In this document: piece by piece, positions 21,674 through 33,472 of the stretch
How positions within the stretch are numbered: position 1 is the first letter of the stretch
Layout: each line of letters opens with the position of its first letter
NCBI GenBank assembly: GCA_022496185.1
Contig: WTXG01000001.1
Span: 372,001 to 436,000, forward strand
Source: Multifurca ochricompacta
Lineage: Eukaryota > Basidiomycota > Agaricomycetes > Russulales > Russulaceae
Direction of reading: 5' to 3'
DNA: 64,000 bases
Position numbers and translations under genes: made by a program
The notes under the pieces: generated by a model
What the model saw: the letters and a program-made list of their open reading frames with translations, nothing else
Database searches by the model: none
What the model was told of the DNA's origin: nothing

Positions 21674-23867
21674 GATCAATACAAGGAAGGAGGGTAAACT
21701 GGGGGGGGGGGGGGGGAAACCAACCTTGCGAGATGGTCCCGATGGTCCCGATGATGGGGGATAAGATTAAATATTATATGGTCCACGTAACGTAACGTAA
21801 ATCCCCCTCCCCAACGACAGCATCGAACACCACCAGTATTGTAAACCATTGGGGTATATGGTATATCTAGTGCGGCGTGCATGCGCTACTTTCTATCCAA
21901 CATCTTATCATTTTATCGTACTCTTGTTATTATTCCCTACGCCACCTCAGCTTAATAAACTGATCAACTACTATGGCGCCTCCATCGGAAGTGGAAACGC
22001 AAGAAGGATTCGTTCATCTATGCAATACGGGAAAAGCAGTGGATGGCATACAGAACTGGTGAATCCACGGGACCGCAACCGCTTCATACGGTCAGTGCAA
22101 AGTATACGGGTTTCACGGGTACGGCCCGTGTTCGGTGTGAATTTACCGGTAGTGTGTCTGTTGAGACGGGCCGTTGGACTCGATCTTATGAAAGATCGTG
22201 AAAAGATAATGCAAAGTGCATCAGGCGTCAGTTAGCTGATTCAGAGTTCAGAGACAATTTCACAACACCTTCCTTTGTATCTTGTCAAAATTAAGTAGTT
22301 GCTCTTTAAAGTAGTATTCTGTACGCAGTTTTGACAAGCGAAAGCGAGTATTACTTTATCTTATCTTACCATATTTAGCTAACACTTAGTAATAGCTTAT
22401 CAGCATCAGCTACCTACCACATGGTCTCGGATTTCAATACCAAATCACGTCTAAGCTTCATGCGGCTCGCTCATAAGCCAGATTAAGGTCTAGCCAGGAG
22501 CAGGGTGAGGGTGACGGGGCATTTACCTTTCACTATCATTTTCCTTTGATCAGTCTACCCCACTTCTCATTCGCACGCACTCTTTTCCTGCGAGGTTTTT
22601 TTAAACTTTCAAATGACATGGTCCCATCCCAGTAGCTACTCTGTCCCGTAGTAGCCGCGTGATTTGGGCTTAGGCCCTGAAGCACAAATAAATTCAATCT
22701 AAAAATAAAATAAAAAGATCACAATAACTGAACTTATCTGCTAGCTATAAACCACGGGTTATGGGCGTGGTGTGTGTAAAATTACCCGTGGTGTAACCCA
22801 TGTTATGCCTACTCACGAATATCCAACACATGGTTTGAGCCTTTGGGATAGCGTGAATCCAGGGTGGATGCATGTGATAATGAAGCTGCTTCATCAGCTA
22901 GGCCAATCGAGCTCGAGCTGACATGCATGACTGCAAGGGAACCTCTGGTCTGATTTTGAGAGGGAGATATAGGTAGTAAAGGATAGGAGCAATGAATGGC
23001 CATGTATATGCCGACAAGGTGAGCGTGAAGTTGAATACGTACCCGGCTGGGTACAATCTAAAGCGTCTATTGGCCATCAACTTCGGCTGACCGTAGGAAA
23101 TGTTGAAGGCCCAGCATGGGCAGGAGCGTACTATGCAGCTGGAACAATATTAGTTGACTGCCCGAGAGCGGCGGGTTTGACCAGACATCAGTGCCTTCCA
23201 TGAGAACGACACCATTGCGTTCGTCGAAGAGACACGGCTGTGCTCACGCTCAATGGCTTCGCGCACCACGTTCTACTGACGCATGGTGTAATCGGCTGAG
23301 TACTGCAATTTGCAGAATCAGTGGTCGTCCGTAACTTAACAAAACCTGGAGCAAGAGGCGTCAAGGTGTCAGGGGTAATAGAGCAATCACTCTCTACATA
23401 CGCGATACGCGACACAATATTGACAAGGGCAAATTTCAACGTTGTCGCAACTCGCTCCGCTCCGTGAATATGGATGTAGATGTAGATGTGAAGATTTCAG
23501 AGTTCACTATCTGGTTTTCGTTGTTCATTGAAAAAAAGGTTGGCAAAGCCCATCGTTAAACATCAAGATCAAAAATGTCAAAGGACACAACACAAGAAAG
23601 CACATTAACAAGATTTACAATAGTTGTTGAAAGGTCAAGGTCAAGGTACCCGGTTTGCTACGCTACACAGAGGGTTCAACGTATAAAACAATGAAACAAA
23701 AGACGAATGAGAATGGCTACAAAGATATTAGATAGATCAAAACAGATGTATACAATAGTACAGTGCAAGGTTCGTGTGCGTGTCTTTTATCGTTATATGG
23801 ACATCCAGTGCGCGACAGATAGAATCATCGGGGGCATTGTGCAGGTCATACAGCTCGCAAGAAGCTT
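21674..23867. other. Gene-poor 2.2-kb region; possible degraded sequence
   Basis: No gene could be assembled. A short open stretch from an ATG at 21974 (MAPPSEVETQEGFVHLCNTG) ends after 29 codons and could be the first exon of an unrecognised or broken gene. Minus-strand frames near 22900-23080 (RRFRLYPAGYVFNFTLTLSA) and 23190-23440 look weakly protein-like but do not join. A 9-bp inverted repeat ACCACGGGT...ACCCGTGGT lies at 22751-22759 and 22784-22792. GTAACGTAACGTA at 21787-21799 is also found in the 8.3-kb promoter. A 16-nt G-run lies near 21701-21716. Confidence 0.5.
22751..22792. repeat. Inverted repeat, 9-bp arms
   Basis: ACCACGGGT at 22751-22759 and its perfect reverse complement ACCCGTGGT at 22784-22792 with a 24-nt spacer. 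Flanking GGGTTATGGG and AACCCATGTTATG give partial extra pairing. It could be the end of a small non-autonomous element or just a hairpin; no target-site duplication is evident. Confidence 0.4.
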
Positions 23868-24842
23868 TTATGCGCGGGTGGAACGCCAGTTGGGGTTAGA
23901 GGTCGCAGTGCTCAAGAGCTCGGTGGGAGGTGCCAAGTTTGGTACTTGCCAAACACGCACCGAGCATAACACCACCTGTGAGTACTGTGGTCTTCCCACC
24001 GTCGTAGTTGTCACTTCCTTCTTCGAGGTATCCACGAAGACGCGAGCCTGCCGAGCATGCTCACGGCGGGAGAGCTTAGAGCCCTCAGTTCCAGCTGAGG
24101 AGATAGTAGTAGCAGACGATGAATCGGAATCATCCGAGTCGAAAGAAAGCCATGAGCATGAATCCGATGAAGAAGAACTTGAGCGAGAATGGTGCGAAAT
24201 AGAGGAAGCAGGAGAGACGGATTTCGGGGGAATGGTGGGGGGAACTGACTGAAGACCGGGGTCGTCCAAGTTGGCTCGCGGAGTTCGTCGGCAAGCGCTG
24301 CAAAGAGTTCCTCCTCTTCATCTTCATCTTCGAAGAGCAACTGCTGTGCAAGCGTCGGAAGCACTGGCTTTGCCTTTGGCGCGCCTGTAAAGTGGCATTG
24401 GCCAAGGTGCTGGCAAACCTGCCCTGTGGTTCCTCAACACCTTCGTCGGACCAAACCGTGATGAGTTTACTGGTAGCGCCGAGCTTAATGAAGCGAACGG
24501 AGACAAGGCCAGGATCAACGAAGAGATCAAACTCGACGTTGCCGAGGGCCGTCATCCAATCAGACCATTGAACCTTTGCGGCCATGCAGGAAGCATAAAT
24601 GGGGCGGGAGGGAGTGAACAAGGGGAGAAGGAAAGACAGCGCCTGCCAGACCCGCGAAGGGGATCAGATGGGACCCAAGAATGAGCATAATGGGCGGTTA
24701 AGTTTGCTTCCAAGGCGAGTTGCAATTTCACAACAGTGGGGGCGGGCATGAACGCAATGAGAGGTCGCGTGATGTAAGCAATAGCGTGTGACACAGTGAC
24801 AGAGATGGAGTTAAGGGAGGTGGAAGAAGTAGAAGGGGCCAT
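23868..24842 (-). CDS. BTG/Tob-family anti-proliferative protein; several apparent frameshifts
   Basis: From the ATG at 24842 the frame encodes a BTG domain: SISVTVSHAIAYITRPLI, VVKLQLALEANLTAHYAHSW, DPLRGSGRRCLSFSP, then in other frames RPIYASCMAAKVQWSDW and FDLFVDPGLVSVRF. Further on come an acidic Glu/Asp region (LAQQLLFEDEDEEEELF), REPTWTTPVFSQFP, a Ser-rich segment and SRREHARQARVFVDTSKKEV. BTG/Tob proteins bind CCR4-NOT (CAF1) and affect mRNA deadenylation. Four single-base gaps (near 24606-24608, 24375-24377, 24237-24242 and 24006) each need one extra base to keep the consensus frame, and the last 25 codons need another adjustment. Either the consensus sequence is faulty here or this is a decayed copy; the intact conservation between breaks favours error. 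Confidence 0.8.
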
Positions 24843-25722
24843 TGAGCGTGAGCGTTGAATAAGAGGATAGAAACAGATCTTATTTGAAGTAGAAGAGGTG
24901 AGCGTAAGGAGAGAAGCGAGAATCGACCTGCGATTGGGAATGCTGGGGGAATCGACGAGACTATATATACGTGAAGATGCAACGACGTGCTGGCACTGAA
25001 GCGTAGCAAGTTGGTGAGATGCTGAACCTGACGAAAGAGTGTGGTTGAGTACAACGAGATCAAGGAGAAGAGGTGCTTTGTGACTCGCCTGACAAAACCG
25101 GGACCTAGAAGGCAAAACCGAATAATAAGAGAGAAGGATGGGTGAGTGAGAAAAACCCTGAAAGGATGGGGAGGGTTGGGCCACCCAGCAAGTGGATACT
25201 TATAGACGAGTGGCCAGGTGGGCGGCGACCGAGGACAATGGAAGCATTGTTGTTTATGTTTAACTAAACGCCTAAGCGACCGAGGACAAAAAGTGAGCAT
25301 TCAAGAGGGAACAAGGAACAATGACACATTCCCCATATGCAGATTGTCCTATCATGTGACCGCGTCTTGCGTTATTGTCTTTGTACGTATTCTCCGAAGA
25401 ATGTTTGTGTAAGCACAAAAGTAGATAGAGAAGCCTCTCACGAGGACGTGTCCCTAATAATTTTTGTTGTTATGGAGGGATTAACACGGGCGACATCTCA
25501 GGTCCGCGGGATGGTGAAAAGAAGAAGAAGTCATCGTAACCATTGTCGTTGATGATGATGATGCCCAAGGTGAGCCCCCTCCTTCGGAAAATGCCCTAAA
25601 AGTAAATATCTCCGAATAACCTTAACTTTAACTTTGAACTTGCAGACAACCCACTACCCACCACCCCACCACCCCACCACTACTACTTCACAAAATTCGT
25701 AGAGGTTTTTAAAAGAAACATC
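24843..25722. promoter_or_regulatory. Divergent promoter region of BTG gene and eS27
   Basis: About 880 bp. A TATA-like TATATATA lies at 24963-24970, some 120 bp upstream of the BTG start (minus strand). Toward the ribosomal protein gene a CCACCCCACCACCCCACCAC tract sits at about 25657-25680, 45 bp before its ATG, in a pyrimidine-rich leader. Long ORFs here (e.g. 24728-25300 minus) are Leu/Ser-rich shadows of pyrimidine-rich sequence. Confidence 0.5.
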
Positions 25723-26165
25723 ATGGTCGGTATCCATATCTCACTGTACTGAGCGACTCTCACAAATTCTTCAATCATCCCAATCAGCCTCTCGCAGTCG
25801 ATCTCCTCAACCCCTCCGCTGAGGCCGAGTCCAAGAAGCACAAGTTAAAGCGTCTCGTACAGTCCCCAAATTCTTATTTCATGGACGTTAAATGCCCGGG
25901 TATGTCGAAAGTCATACCCGCTCAGGTGGAATACCCAGCATAGCATTGTTGATAACTGGCCGAATTTATGCAGGATGCTTCAGCATTTCCACCGTCTTCT
26001 CTCATGCGCAAACCGTCGTCATTTGCGGCTCGTGCTCTAGTGTTTTGTGTCAGCCTACGGGTGGCCGGGCAAGGCTTACTGAGGGTAGGAGTCCTCATTC
26101 TCTCGTTCTTTATCTCGCGCTTATATTTCTTTCTGCTAGGGAGTTCATACCGTAGGAAGAACTGA
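25723..26165 (+). CDS. RPS27: 40S ribosomal protein eS27
   Basis: Exons 25723..25729, 25798..25899, 25974..26084, 26140..26165 give 81 aa, the usual length. The sequence runs [37 protein letters not shown], then [17 protein letters not shown] and ends SSYRRKN. The four zinc-finger cysteines (CPGC, CGSC) are present. eS27 is a structural protein of the small subunit. Exon 1 has only 7 coding bases (ATG GTC G), typical for ribosomal protein genes with an early intron. Confidence 0.96.
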
Positions 26166-26519
26166 AGGGTTTCTTCTATGTATCCATCATACTTGCTGAT
26201 TACACTGTTCCTTACATTCGGTATACGTTTCATTTCGTGAGCAAGCCCGGACCTGAGACTGCCGGTTGCGGAGTCCTCGCTCGAACCTTCGGTTGGTGTT
26301 CACACTCTTCACCCCGATGAGAGCCATGCGACCACTTGTCAACGATGAATCATCAAGAACGATCCTTTTACACGCGTAATGCGTCAGTAGGCTTACGGCG
26401 TTACTAGTGCCGCCTAGGGCTACAGTACATGTCATATTTGCCAGTGCGCGTCTCCGCAAGCTTGCTTGCGCTTGCGGTTTTGCGCCTTAGCCACACAGTA
26501 CATATCAAACCCAGTTGGG
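26166..26519. other. Convergent 3' region between eS27 and the thioesterase
   Basis: About 350 bp between two convergent stop codons. GCAAGCTTGCTTGCGCTTGCGG at about 26456-26477 is a small imperfect inverted repeat close to the thioesterase stop. No gene seen. Confidence 0.6.
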
Positions 26520-27997
26520 TCACATCTTTGTCTTGGCTTGCGGAGTTTCCTCCTTGGGAGAGCGGACCTTGGCACGCAATAGCCCTTCCTGATTCACAAC
26601 CGCCAACAACGCTCCATCTTGAGAGTACAACTATGAGAGTGTGAGCGTAGGAACCATCTGAAGCCTACGTCAATTAGTTAAGAACTCACAATTCCAGAGC
26701 AAATGGTGCGCCCCAGGGCTGCTGCGGGAGACGTCATCTACGTTTCTATGAAGCTCTGGCATCTCAATGTTGAGAAGTCACCGAACTCACGAGGTATAAC
26801 ACCCAATCGCCACAGTCAAAATCGTTGCTGACAAAGGTTTGAACAATCAGACAGACAGCATGGCACAACGCGATACCGTACTTATAGAACATCAGAGAGT
26901 GATCAAGACTTGACTAACGTAAACATCAGCAAGTTAAAGGTGACTGGCAGTTGAGATCTCACCGCCATACCCAGGGCCTTTGACTCTTCTCCTGCGCTCC
27001 GCTTCAGGCCGGATATGTTAGCCGCTACCCCCAAGCTGCAACATTTCAATCAGGGAAGAGTAGGAACAGCAACGCTCAGGTAATATACAGAGGCAAGTCG
27101 GTAATGTATGCCAGGATACACTGCACACGATTGAGCAAAATAAACGGGGGAAACGGGCGACGAGAGTATCCACACACTTTCTGAAAGGCAGCAGGATACT
27201 GCCGTGCTGTCTTGGCTTTCATCCAATACATAAACATCTTTCGCCCTTCCGACTCGTTCGTGAATGTGCCAGCATACTTGATAGAGATTGGAGTTTCTTC
27301 TCGTGCCTGGAGTGTTTGCCGATCAGTTGACCTTGACGTTGAACAACGCGACAGGAATGATAGAAAACGCACTTTGGCGTAAGCAATGATCCTTGCCCTA
27401 CCTTCCTCCGTCAAGTTTGGTTGCCCTGCCATATTCTTGAGATAATCGGACTCATTCTCGCATTCTTCGGGGCGAGGAGCCTGGGGCATGGGCCAGTAAC
27501 GAGTGGACTGCCAAACTTCTGGTATCTGGAAGGAGCAGAGCATGACAAAAACATTGCGTCCACCCTGAACGGCACGAACGGAGCGAGTGGAATACGATCG
27601 GCCGTCACGTAATCGGTCGACATAATAGAGCAATGGCGCAGAAGCAGAAGCGCTGAGAAGGAAATAGGCCTCAAGTTCGCGTCACTGACATTGAACTTTG
27701 ACCAAATGAGCACTAAAACGGAGCATACATGTAATGACTGTTCGGGGAAAAGGGATCCAGCAAGGGTGTATGCGCAAGTCACGAACAGATACTCACATGT
27801 AAGGCAAATTCTGGCTTGACGCATTTAGTTGCCGCGACAAGAGCCTGTGATATCACCTGCCCTCCAAAGACACCGCGGGCTTGGAAAGGTAGATAAAGGT
27901 TCCTAGACCGATACAAATTGAGGTCTAGTTGTTCTACATCAAGGGCGGATGAAATTTCAATGGGCTCTGCTTGGTTGTGATCAATTGGATCAGCCAT
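26520..27997 (-). CDS. Acyl-CoA thioesterase II (TesB/ACOT8 family)
   Basis: The start MADPIDHNQAEPIEISSALD leads to DLNLYRSRNLYLPFQARG, FGGQVISQALVAA and FALHSLHAYFLLSAS, then YYVDRLRDGRSYSTRSVRAV, FVMLCSFQIPE and a second hotdog domain (FAGTFTNESEG-type region, FMYWMKA). The C-terminus is TSPAAALGRTICSGI, then LYSQDGALLAVVNQEGLLR. TesB-type enzymes are double-hotdog hydrolases of acyl-CoA, often peroxisomal. No PTS1 is seen here (ends KTKM). A 9-nt exon (27729..27737, Ser-Leu-His) sits between two 59-nt introns. The gene is divergent from RAD14, with 223 bp between starts. Confidence 0.88.
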
Positions 27998-28220
27998 GTT
28001 TGAACGAACGAACAGAACAGAAAGAAGGATGACGAGGCTAATGGCGGAATGGGCAGAATGGCGGGGTGATGGCGGTGCGGTGGCGGTGGCGGTACGGTGT
28101 GATGGTGAAGTCGGGTGATCACGTGGTCGCTGATAGAAAGTAGAGTAGTAGTGGAGGAGCTGAGGATGATGAGACAAACGAACGACTACGACTACACACG
28201 CAACGACCGACGACACTAGC

Positions 28221-29410
28221 ATGTCAGAACCAAGTACATCACTTCCAAATTCTTCGCATAACAATCCAAGCACTTATTTAACTCCGGAGAGGGTTAGACA
28301 AGTAGAATTGAATCGTTTGAAAGGTGCCATGATTTATGATTATGGTTATTAGAGTGCTTTTTTTACTTGACCCTACCATTCGGTGTTCAGCTAAGGCCAG
28401 ACAACGCGAGCAGGACGCGTCTACCGTCGCTTCTTCCGTGCGTAATGCAAATGAGAAGAGACCACTTTCTGTCGTTCCGGCCGTTTCCAGCTCGCCGACT
28501 GCATCGTTAAAGAAACCAGGAAGCGAAAAGCTACAACGGGACAATCGTCTCGGGAAATACTTCGATTATGACCTATCAAAGATGGTCAACTCGAAGGGTG
28601 GTTTTCTAGTTGAGGATGACAAGGAGGCCGATGACGACTTGAAGGCAAAGGAAAGAGGACGCGAGAGACAAAGGGCCATGCAGAATCTTGATCCACGTGT
28701 GTGCACTTTCAGCGTCAACTATTCTCTTGATGAAAGTCCCTTCCGTAGCTATTTCCCTTGATCCAAGTCGAAATCCCAAATGTCATGATTGCGGTTCGGT
28801 TGATATCGACCAACTGTATAGGAAGGTGTTCAGATGTCTAGTATGCAACAAGTGCAAGAACGAAAAGGTTGAGAAATACAGCCTTTTGACCAAGACAGAG
28901 TGTAAAGAGGTGAACCCCCATTAATTCTATTTAACACGTATGGATTGACTGAAGGTTGCATGCCGGCCCAGGACTACCTCCTAACAGACTGTAAGCGTAT
29001 ATCTGTTTTGGTTTTTCTTTTATACAGAGTTCTAATTAAGCGCAGCCGAGTTAAGAGACGAGGAAGTACTACCCCATATGCTAAAAGCCAATCCACACAA
29101 GTCAACGTTCGCGAACATGATGCTCTATTGCCGGTATCAGGTCGAGGAATTCGCTTGGAAAAAGTGGGGCTCGCCGGAGGCACTGGACACAGAATGGGAG
29201 AGACGGTCAGCTGAGAAGAAAAAGAAGAAGAATAAGAAGTTTGAACAGGGACTTCAGGAGCTGCGCAAGCGCACTCGAGAGGGGGTCTGGCAAAAGCGAA
29301 AGGACGCAGAGCATAAGCATGAATTTAGTGAGACTACCACAAATGAAGACGGTGTCGACGTCCAAGTATGTCGCGAGTGCGATTTCATGATAGAAGTCGA
29401 GGAGTTTTAG
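28221..29410 (+). CDS. RAD14: RAD14/XPA nucleotide-excision repair protein
   Basis: Exons 28221..28323, 28391..28696, 28749..28909, 28972..28990, 29046..29410 (317 aa, in frame). Landmarks: TPERVRQVELNRLKAKARQR, GKYFDYDLSKMVNSKGGFL, the zinc finger CHDC...CLVC, YLLTDSELRDEEVLPHML, KANPHKSTFANMMLYCRYQV, and a Lys-rich helix, ending VQVCRECDFMIEVEEF. XPA/Rad14 binds damaged DNA and scaffolds the repair complex in the nucleus. A 19-nt exon encodes DYLLTD. The start is set by the conserved N-terminus in exon 1. Confidence 0.95.
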
Positions 29411-29593
29411 TATGAGAGTGAGTGAGGAGGAAGTGTGGGAGTGTGGGATTGCTTGCTTACGCGCGGGGGTTGACGCAAGTCCAAAACCAACAAACCGAAA
29501 GATATAGCCTAGCCCCGTTCTAATAATGATAATGTTTCCGTAGCTGTCGCCCATTTAAATCTTCTGCATAGGCATAAAGAACGAACTACGGAA

Positions 29594-31887
29594 CTATCGA
29601 CCGTTCCTCGAGTCCGAGACGGCAAGTTCCTCTGGCTTTGGCTCATCGTAGCCAGGGGATCCCCTTCCGCCTGCACTAGGCTGGGCAGATGTTTCGTTCT
29701 CGTTTGATGATGCCTGATCCAAATCCATGGTGCCAAGTCCAGCCGGTGGAAGTGTCGTGTGTCCGCTGGGACCAGCACCGTAAGTGGAGGCAGCAGGTGC
29801 AGTCATGATACCCACACCCATGCCGAACTTATGGCCCCCCGAATGACTACCGTTGCTGCTGGGAGAGTCGCGATGGGATGCGTGATCTCGCCGCCCTCCC
29901 TCGCCTTCGTCATCTGAATCCGAGAGTTCCCCATCCGCCTGTATTCGCCGATCAAGTAGTTGCTGTGGACGCCGCTCATCTGGGTCGAGCATGTCCTCTA
30001 CTTGGTTAATGTCATCCATCTGCACATCAATTGGTAGCGTCGGAACGTCTACATTATTCCATCAAAATCATCGCATTATGGTCATGAGGTGCGTGTGTAC
30101 CTGTCATCTGAACGCTGGGGGGGCCACCGACGTGCCTAAGATGTTCCATCACAATGCTCTTAACACGTTCAAGGTAAGCTGGTGTGTTCATATCCTCAGA
30201 GTTCGAAGCCCTGACGTCTAACTGATAGTCGGGGCCAAAATACTCATAGTACTCATTGACAGGTATATCTAAAAAGTGGGGTTAGCTTCAGCGCATCTCG
30301 GTCACGCGCACAGACTTACCACGACCAAGCTCAACTCCCGTTGCCAGCCCAGTCTCGTATGCCCACGCGCGGCTCACATTCCGCATTGTATAGCCACCGC
30401 CTCCGAGCAGAAGTAAGGGTTTGTTGAAGGATTTGACGAATTTTACGCAGTTTGCGTGTCCTGGAATTCATCGTCAGAGCTTAAGATCAATACATTCGGC
30501 TGAACCACCCACCTCGCATAGATAAATTTAGACAACCCAGCTTGTCGCCCGCAAGTGAGTCAGTGCCACATTGCAGAACGACGGCTGCAGGATCGTATGA
30601 TTCCATGACTTGTTGTATTACCTGCCGAAAAAATAAATAAATTAGAATCGCCATTTCCACCCGACCGACGAAGAGAAAGCTCACAGGTTCGAAGACACTC
30701 TTGTAATTCTCGTCGTTGATTCCGTCTCGAAGAGGGAAATTCAGTGAGTAATTTTTCCCCTTCCCAATTCCAATGTCCTGAGAAGGTGGATGTCAAAAAC
30801 TGAAGTGAGATTGGTGCTAAATAGACTAACTCTTAGCTCCCCGGTTCCAGGGAAATACTCGCCATATTTATGGAAACTGACCGTCATCACACGATCTGTC
30901 GTGTAGAATGCCTCTTCGACACCGTCCCCGTGATGCACATCGATGTCGATGTATAATACTCTTGAGTGATACCTAGTCAGAGCGGGACGTCAGATTCTCG
31001 ATGAAAGAGTTATATAGAGATCTCACCGCAACAACTCCAGGATGCCCAGAACGATATCTTTTTTTTTTAAAAAAAAAAGGGGGGGGGGGAAGGGGTTAGG
31101 ATGATCAGGTCGCTTGTCAAAGGCCCATACCGTACCGTTCACATAGCAGAAGCCGCTGGCCTCACTCTTCTTGGCATGATGCAAACCGCCTGCCCAATTG
31201 ACAGCGATATCACACTTGTCTCTACTAAGCCTGGCAGCACCCTCTGGAGATGGGGGGGGTGAGAAGGTGCTAGAGGGGGAAAAGTAGGGAAACCTTACCC
31301 ATTGAACCTCCGGCAGATATTGCACAATAATCAAAGAGGCCATCGAACACAGGGCAATCATCACCAACGTTGCCTATGCAAACGTCAATTCACGACTTGA
31401 AAAACAGAAATGAAGAACAGGCTGACACTTATGTTGCTCTTTGACAAAATTACCCATGTTACTTGGTGTTATTTTGCTGAGGAACTCAATATAATCATCG
31501 GAGTGGAATTGTGTCATCTCGCGCTTGGTGGCAGGTTTAGCACGCTGTGAATGTAAACAGTCAGGTCAGAGGCAGCAAAAGACCAACATACGAATATCTC
31601 CATCCTTTTGTAAAGCCCATAGTTCATTACCAAAGAGTGGCACATGCGAATTCGAGTGGGTTTCATGCTGAATCACATCACCACTGAGGCTACTTTCGCT
31701 GACGCACATATAATAATAATTAAACATACGGGTGTCCTGGACCATAGTGAAATCCTCCGACGTCAGAGTCGAAGAAATAACACTGTTGAGTAGGAGAAGG
31801 AGGTGAGAATAGTAATAATGATGATAATTTCATACATACTACTCGCTTCTTTTTCTCTCCCTCTATCTCGAATAATTCTCCAGGCAT
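29594..31887 (-). CDS. RPD3: Class I histone deacetylase (RPD3 type)
   Basis: The start at 31887 ([16 protein letters not shown]) is followed by [135 protein letters not shown] and [18 protein letters not shown]. The active-site His pair, the zinc ligands Asp-x-His and the distal Asp are all present. The tail is long, Ser/Gly/Asp-rich and probably disordered. Rpd3 removes acetyl groups from histone tails in Sin3-type complexes. Roughly ten introns; one holds a T10A10G11 run (31059-31089). It is convergent with RAD14. Confidence 0.96.
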
Positions 31888-32027
31888 TGGAGTTGTTGTG
31901 TTGAGATTGTAGTTGTAGAGTTGTAGGTTGTAGGGTGTAGATATGTAGACACACAGCGTGCGTGACATGACGTACACGTTACATGTATGTATATTATTAT
32001 TATTGTTATTATTATTATTGTTATTAT

Positions 32028-32933
32028 TTATATCTTTGCCTTCCCCTTCGTATTCGTACCCTGATAAACTAACGTTGACGGGGCAAACCCGAAAGATTTG
32101 TCGAGTTGAATACCCTTAAAAATAATAATAATAATAAAATAAATAATGATTAAATATGAAATAAATACGAAAAACAAACACAAACCTGTTCTCCTGAAAT
32201 AACTCGGATCTGCGAGTTGGAATGAATTTAAAAAAATAAAAGTAAATTGATGATTTTTATGAATATGAATACCATACCATCGACCAATGATGAACGGCGT
32301 GTAAACCAGCGAACCAAAGCTAACAAACAAACAAATAAGGTCAAATAAATTTATCCCAGATTTGTTTTGGTTACCTCTCTGCCAAAAGTGGTTTCCATAG
32401 TTTGTGAATAAGGTGTGATGGCCTGTAATATCACTGGAGCGTTCAATGGCACCCCAACTACCACTTTTTTCAATTGCGTTATCGTGTTCTCAATTGCAAT
32501 CCGTGCAGCCTCACGGCTAGTCTCCATCGGGGTATTTCTCGACCGTACATCATAGGAGAGAACGTATGGTCGTGGTCGCGACACACAGTCGAGTAGGAGA
32601 GTAAAGTGATCTCGTGCATGACGGAGGTGCTTTCCTGGTCCGGGAACGTCAGTCTTGGTCTTGGTTGAGGACGAATTGATCTATCTCCTACCAATAGTTG
32701 AACCAGGCATGTATTGAGAGTGAACGGTAAGCTGCTCGTCAGATGTGAGCGAATGGTTCACAAGATCCAGTGCCTGGCTTAGTATCGTGGTTCCAACATC
32801 AATCAGTTGTTCCAAATTCTTCATCATCTCCTCTTCCGACTTATTCGAGTCCTTCTGCGCAGGTAGAATGTCAGAGAAAGGCGCAGACTGTGACTGTGAG
32901 CTCTCGATGATAGTGGACTCCATACTTGGGGCC
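32028..32933 (-). CDS. DinB-like domain protein
   Basis: Exons encode MESTIIESSQSQSAPFSDIL, an amphipathic helix EQLIDVGTTILSQALDLV, SQYMPGSTIGKHLRHARDHF, TPMETSREAARIAIENTI, TPYSQTMETTFGRE, LWFAGLHAVHHWSMVR and the ending FAPSTLVYQGTNTKGKAKI. The pattern of a His in the second helix and a His-His pair in the last helix is that of DinB/YfiT four-helix bundles that bind a metal ion. In bacteria such proteins include thiol transferases; the fungal function is unknown. Exon boundaries in the AT-rich 3' part (32030-32350) are approximate. Confidence 0.75.
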
Positions 32934-33472
32934 GAATAATGAAAGACGTACTGAACTTGCAAGTTTAAATAGTGAACAAGACTAGAACTAGACCAAACTT
33001 TGTTCGTAACGTGTCTTACGGATGTTTGAAACACTTGCTTGCAGGAAGACGCATGGGAAGAACGAGGTGGTTCAAAGTGACCAACCGACTCGCACTCGCA
33101 CCCGCACTCGCACCACCGGATCTTCGCGATTTCGGTTTCGGGATTTTATTGTAAAAACAGGAAGGGATGGCTGTTTCTCTACATAATTATGGGCGGCTTC
33201 ACTAAGCGAAAGACGAATCGCCCTCACTCAAAGCGAGATGATACTATCTCAGAACTATCGCACCCCAAATGATCGGGGGTTGAGAGACAGGAAAGCGTGC
33301 GAGATAACCACCAACCGTCGTCGTCGTTCTGATTGATTTCTGACTGACTATCAGTCTGTCAAACTATATATATGAATAAATTGTAGATGATGACTAAGCA
33401 GGTGGTTGAGCCCAGCCCGTCTGTTGCCGTCCGTCTGTCCGACTTTTGACTTCTTCCGACACGCACAACACA
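32934..33472. promoter_or_regulatory. Divergent promoter region of the DinB-like gene and LSC2
   Basis: About 540 bp. TATATATATGAATAAATT at 33366-33382 is a TATA-like stretch about 95 bp upstream of the LSC2 ATG. CACTCGCACCCGCACTCGCACC at 33090-33115 is a short tandem. No coding signal. Confidence 0.45.

Noticed and set aside
22751..22792. MITE or transposon terminal repeat
   Set aside because: Only one short inverted repeat, no target-site duplication and no transposase text nearby.
24552..25300. Long minus-strand ORFs (190-210 codons) upstream of the BTG gene
   Set aside because: Leu/Ser/Pro-rich text comes from pyrimidine-biased promoter and 5' UTR sequence; only the part from 24842 matches a domain.
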